Below are positions 62,478 through 64,000 of a DNA stretch of 64,000 nt, in pieces. How positions within the stretch are numbered: position 1 is the stretch's first letter; the number at the start of each line of letters is the position of its first letter. Position numbers and translations under genes: made by a program. Source of the DNA: Salipaludibacillus neizhouensis. GTDB taxonomy: Bacteria > Bacillota > Bacilli > Bacillales > Salisediminibacteriaceae. The stretch lies in contig NZ_KZ614146.1 in the NCBI RefSeq assembly GCF_002886185.1, positions 3,299,556-3,363,555 of the forward strand, in the 5' to 3' direction. The notes below the pieces were generated by a model that worked only from the letters and a program-made list of their open reading frames with translations, was not told the DNA's origin and did not search any database.

Positions 62478-63809
62478 CTATTTAGCTAGTATATTCTCTG
62501 CATCTTTTCTGAATTGTTCTGATCCTTCTTCCGGTGTTAACTCACCATACATCACCAGTTCATCAATATTTACCAAAGTCTGTAATACTTCAGCTGCATC
62601 CGAAGGGAAGTTTGTGTCAGCAGGCGTGCTGTTCTTTCCAACATATTCAATATACTCATAAACCTGTTGATCGCCTTCACTTAAAATTGGTGCTAATTCC
62701 TCACGAACATCTGAATCGATTGGAACACCTCGATCTGTACCAATAATTTCAAACACTTCTGTTGCATTCGTGAAGAAACTGATGAATTTCGCCGCTTCTT
62801 CTTTGTGCTCAGAATTTTCACTGATAGACCAGAGCATAGATGGCTTCAGGTACATGCCACGATCATTGTTTTCACCAGGGAGCATAACCATTTCAAGTGG
62901 TGTCCCAGCTGCATCCTGAAGACTGCCTATTTGATTAGACCAAGAAGTTAAGTCCGTTGCCGCTTCGCCACGGGTAATTAATTCATCCTCGAGCCCTTTA
63001 ATTTGAGATATAATGTCATAGGAAGGCATCAAATCGGAATCTATCATTTCCTTATTCCTTGTAAAATAATCAACTAGCAGCTGATCACCTTCATATCCAA
63101 GGCCTGTCCCATCTTCATTAAATAGTTTCTCTCCTTGCTCTCTTAAATAGTATTCGAAGTGGTTTCCCGGCTCTAACAAACGTGTACCATATTTACCGGT
63201 TGCATCATGAATTTCTTGTGCCATTGTCTGATAATCTTCCCATGTCCAATCGTGTGTAGGTGGTTCCACTCCCGCTTCTTCAAATATTTTTGGATTATAG
63301 ATTGTAGCCATGGCGTTTGTTCCGGTTGGAATCCCAACCAGTTTCCCTTCAACCTTTCCAGAATCGATTGTACCCTCATCTGTTCCTTCAAGATCAATGG
63401 TTCCATCCTCTACAAAAGGAGCTAGGTCGGTAAGTAAGTTTTGGGCAGCATATTGGTTCACGAATTCACCAAAGTTTTGCTGCATAATATCAGGAAGATT
63501 ACTCCCCGCTGCTTGGGCTGCCATTTTTTCAAAATATCCGTCAAACCCTGTAAATTCTGTCGTAATCTTCACATGTGGGTTTTGTTTTTCATACAATGTT
63601 ATAACTTCTTTCGTCATATCATGACGTCCTTGCGACCCCCACCATGACATCCTCAATTCTACTTGTTCCTCACTAGTATCTGAATTTCCTGAACTGCTCC
63701 CTTCTTCATTTCCGGATGCTGACTCTTCTGCGTCACCCCCGCAGGCTGTAATTAAAAAGATCATAAAAGCAGTACACAACAACATTAGTATTTTTTTCAT
63801 GTTTTTCAC
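62478..63809 (-). CDS. yesO: Extracellular sugar-binding lipoprotein (YesO-like)
   Basis: The 443-aa precursor has a lipoprotein signal (FMIFLITAC, Cys about 23) and an acidic, Gly/Ser-rich linker. Its family-1 solute-binding domain contains RMSWWGSQGRHDMTKEVITL and VKITTEFTGFDGYFEKMAAQ. It captures rhamnogalacturonan-derived oligosaccharides for the YesP/YesQ permeases. It is first in the operon, behind a consensus cre site. Confidence 0.9.
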   Translation of the reverse strand: MKNMKKILMLLCTAFMIFLITACGGDAEESASGNEEGSSSGNSDTSEEQVELRMSWWGSQGRHDMTKEVITLYEKQNPHVKITTEFTGFDGYFEKMAAQAAGSNLPDIMQQNFGEFVNQYAAQNLLTDLAPFVEDGTIDLEGTDEGTIDSGKVEGKLVGIPTGTNAMATIYNPKIFEEAGVEPPTHDWTWEDYQTMAQEIHDATGKYGTRLLEPGNHFEYYLREQGEKLFNEDGTGLGYEGDQLLVDYFTRNKEMIDSDLMPSYDIISQIKGLEDELITRGEAATDLTSWSNQIGSLQDAAGTPLEMVMLPGENNDRGMYLKPSMLWSISENSEHKEEAAKFISFFTNATEVFEIIGTDRGVPIDSDVREELAPILSEGDQQVYEYIEYVGKNSTPADTNFPSDAAEVLQTLVNIDELVMYGELTPEEGSEQFRKDAENILAK

Positions 63810-63821
63810 TCCTTTTCTATT

Positions 63822-63837
63822 TTGAAAGCGCTTACTT
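63822..63837 (-). promoter_or_regulatory. cre site (CcpA) of the yesO operon
   Basis: TTGAAAGCGCTTACTT fits WTGNAANCGNWNNCWW at every position. It lies just downstream of the predicted start point and 13 bases upstream of yesO, a position where CcpA blocks elongation. Confidence 0.8.
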
Positions 63838-63849
63838 ATTACTCACTTA

Positions 63850-63855
63850 ATCATA
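63850..63855 (-). promoter_or_regulatory. Probable -10 box of the yesO promoter
   Basis: TATGAT on the minus strand, with no good -35 hexamer 17-18 bases upstream (TTTATT-like). This fits an activator-dependent promoter. Confidence 0.5.
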
Positions 63856-63897
63856 TGCTATGCTTACTTTTAAATAAATAAAAAATTCAGATATCAT

Positions 63898-63925
63898 TGT
63901 CTAAAAACCAGACAATTGTCGGACA
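63898..63925 (-). promoter_or_regulatory. Palindromic candidate binding site upstream of yesO
   Basis: TGTCT (63898) and AGACA (63910) form one dyad, and GACAATTGTC (63911-63920) is a perfect 10-bp palindrome followed by GGACA. They lie about 45-75 bases upstream of the -10 box, where an AraC-type activator such as YesN would bind. Confidence 0.45.
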
Positions 63926-64000
63926 TTAAAAAAATTAGTTACAAAGCCATTGTTATACGTTTCATTTTTGAATCTAAATAGATAAATTCTAAATAGATAA

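Noticed and set aside
1-64000. CRISPR arrays, tRNA or rRNA genes, prophage or a multi-gene defence system
   Set aside because: No regularly spaced repeats, cloverleaf or rRNA motifs or phage structural genes were seen. The lone ATPase at 5231-5944 has no nuclease or effector partner.

Overview
The window looks like a low-GC Gram-positive chromosome from an endospore-forming member of the Bacillaceae. The evidence is a complete B. subtilis-type purEKBCSQLFMNHD operon, the yerA-yerB-yerC trio, a Spo0E-like phosphatase, a gamma-type SASP-like peptide, a LysM/M14 sporulation-type endopeptidase, YtrA- and Ecs-type ABC systems, strong AGGAGG ribosome binding sites, and CcpA (cre) and PurR box motifs. 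I cannot fix genus or species. No tRNA, rRNA, CRISPR array or phage genes were seen.

Layout. 1-3.1 kb: edge of an IS-associated HTH ORF, then small minus-strand enzymes (histidine phosphatase, alpha/beta hydrolase, an L7/L12-like membrane peptide, a GNAT). 3.4-7.3 kb: secreted pectate lyase, small membrane proteins, a stand-alone AAA/ABC-type ATPase and a pentapeptide-repeat protein. 7.4-10.7 kb: yerA-yerB-yerC ending in a strong terminator. 10.8-18.9 kb: accessory region with a DUF2892 protein, a Gln-rich peptide, a phospholipase-D pseudogene, two tandem SDR paralogues, acetyl- and nucleotidyltransferases and a HAD phosphatase. 19-21.7 kb: GntR/YtrA-ABC operon with an apparent frameshift. 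21.9-27.5 kb: SASP-like peptide, amidase, pyruvate phosphate dikinase and its regulator. 28.1-31.7 kb: a phosphonate/phosphite-type ABC transporter behind a glycosyltransferase gene with an in-frame stop. 32-34.6 kb: an XRE regulator, a Spo0E-like protein and the M14 endopeptidase. 35-48.2 kb: the pur operon with a PurR box, sigma-A promoter, guanine riboswitch and leader terminator. 48.4-50.4 kb: EcsA/EcsB-like transporter. 51-63.9 kb: a rhamnogalacturonan (pectin) utilisation cluster related to B. subtilis yesL-R (binding protein, two permeases, oxidoreductase, YesL, YesM/YesN two-component system, GH105 hydrolase) plus a MATE-like and a BASS-like transporter.

How the genes work together. 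Pectate lyase outside the cell and the yes-type uptake/GH105 system form a pectin pathway. A consensus cre site in front of the binding-protein gene and a cre-like site in front of pel suggest CcpA control. PEP/pyruvate interconversion (ppdK plus regulator) has a CcpN-like operator. Purine synthesis is controlled at two levels, by PurR at initiation and by a guanine riboswitch in the leader.

The least explained structure is a family of five full copies and one fragment of a roughly 130-155 bp repeat (12.5, 15.1, 27.9, 31.7, 34.6 kb). Its arms vary in sequence but keep base pairing, and its central hairpin exists in two alternative versions. All copies lie in the accessory stretch between yerA and purD, genes I recall as near neighbours in B. 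subtilis. A second repeat family with CTCGAA/TTCGAG ends is also scattered through the window.
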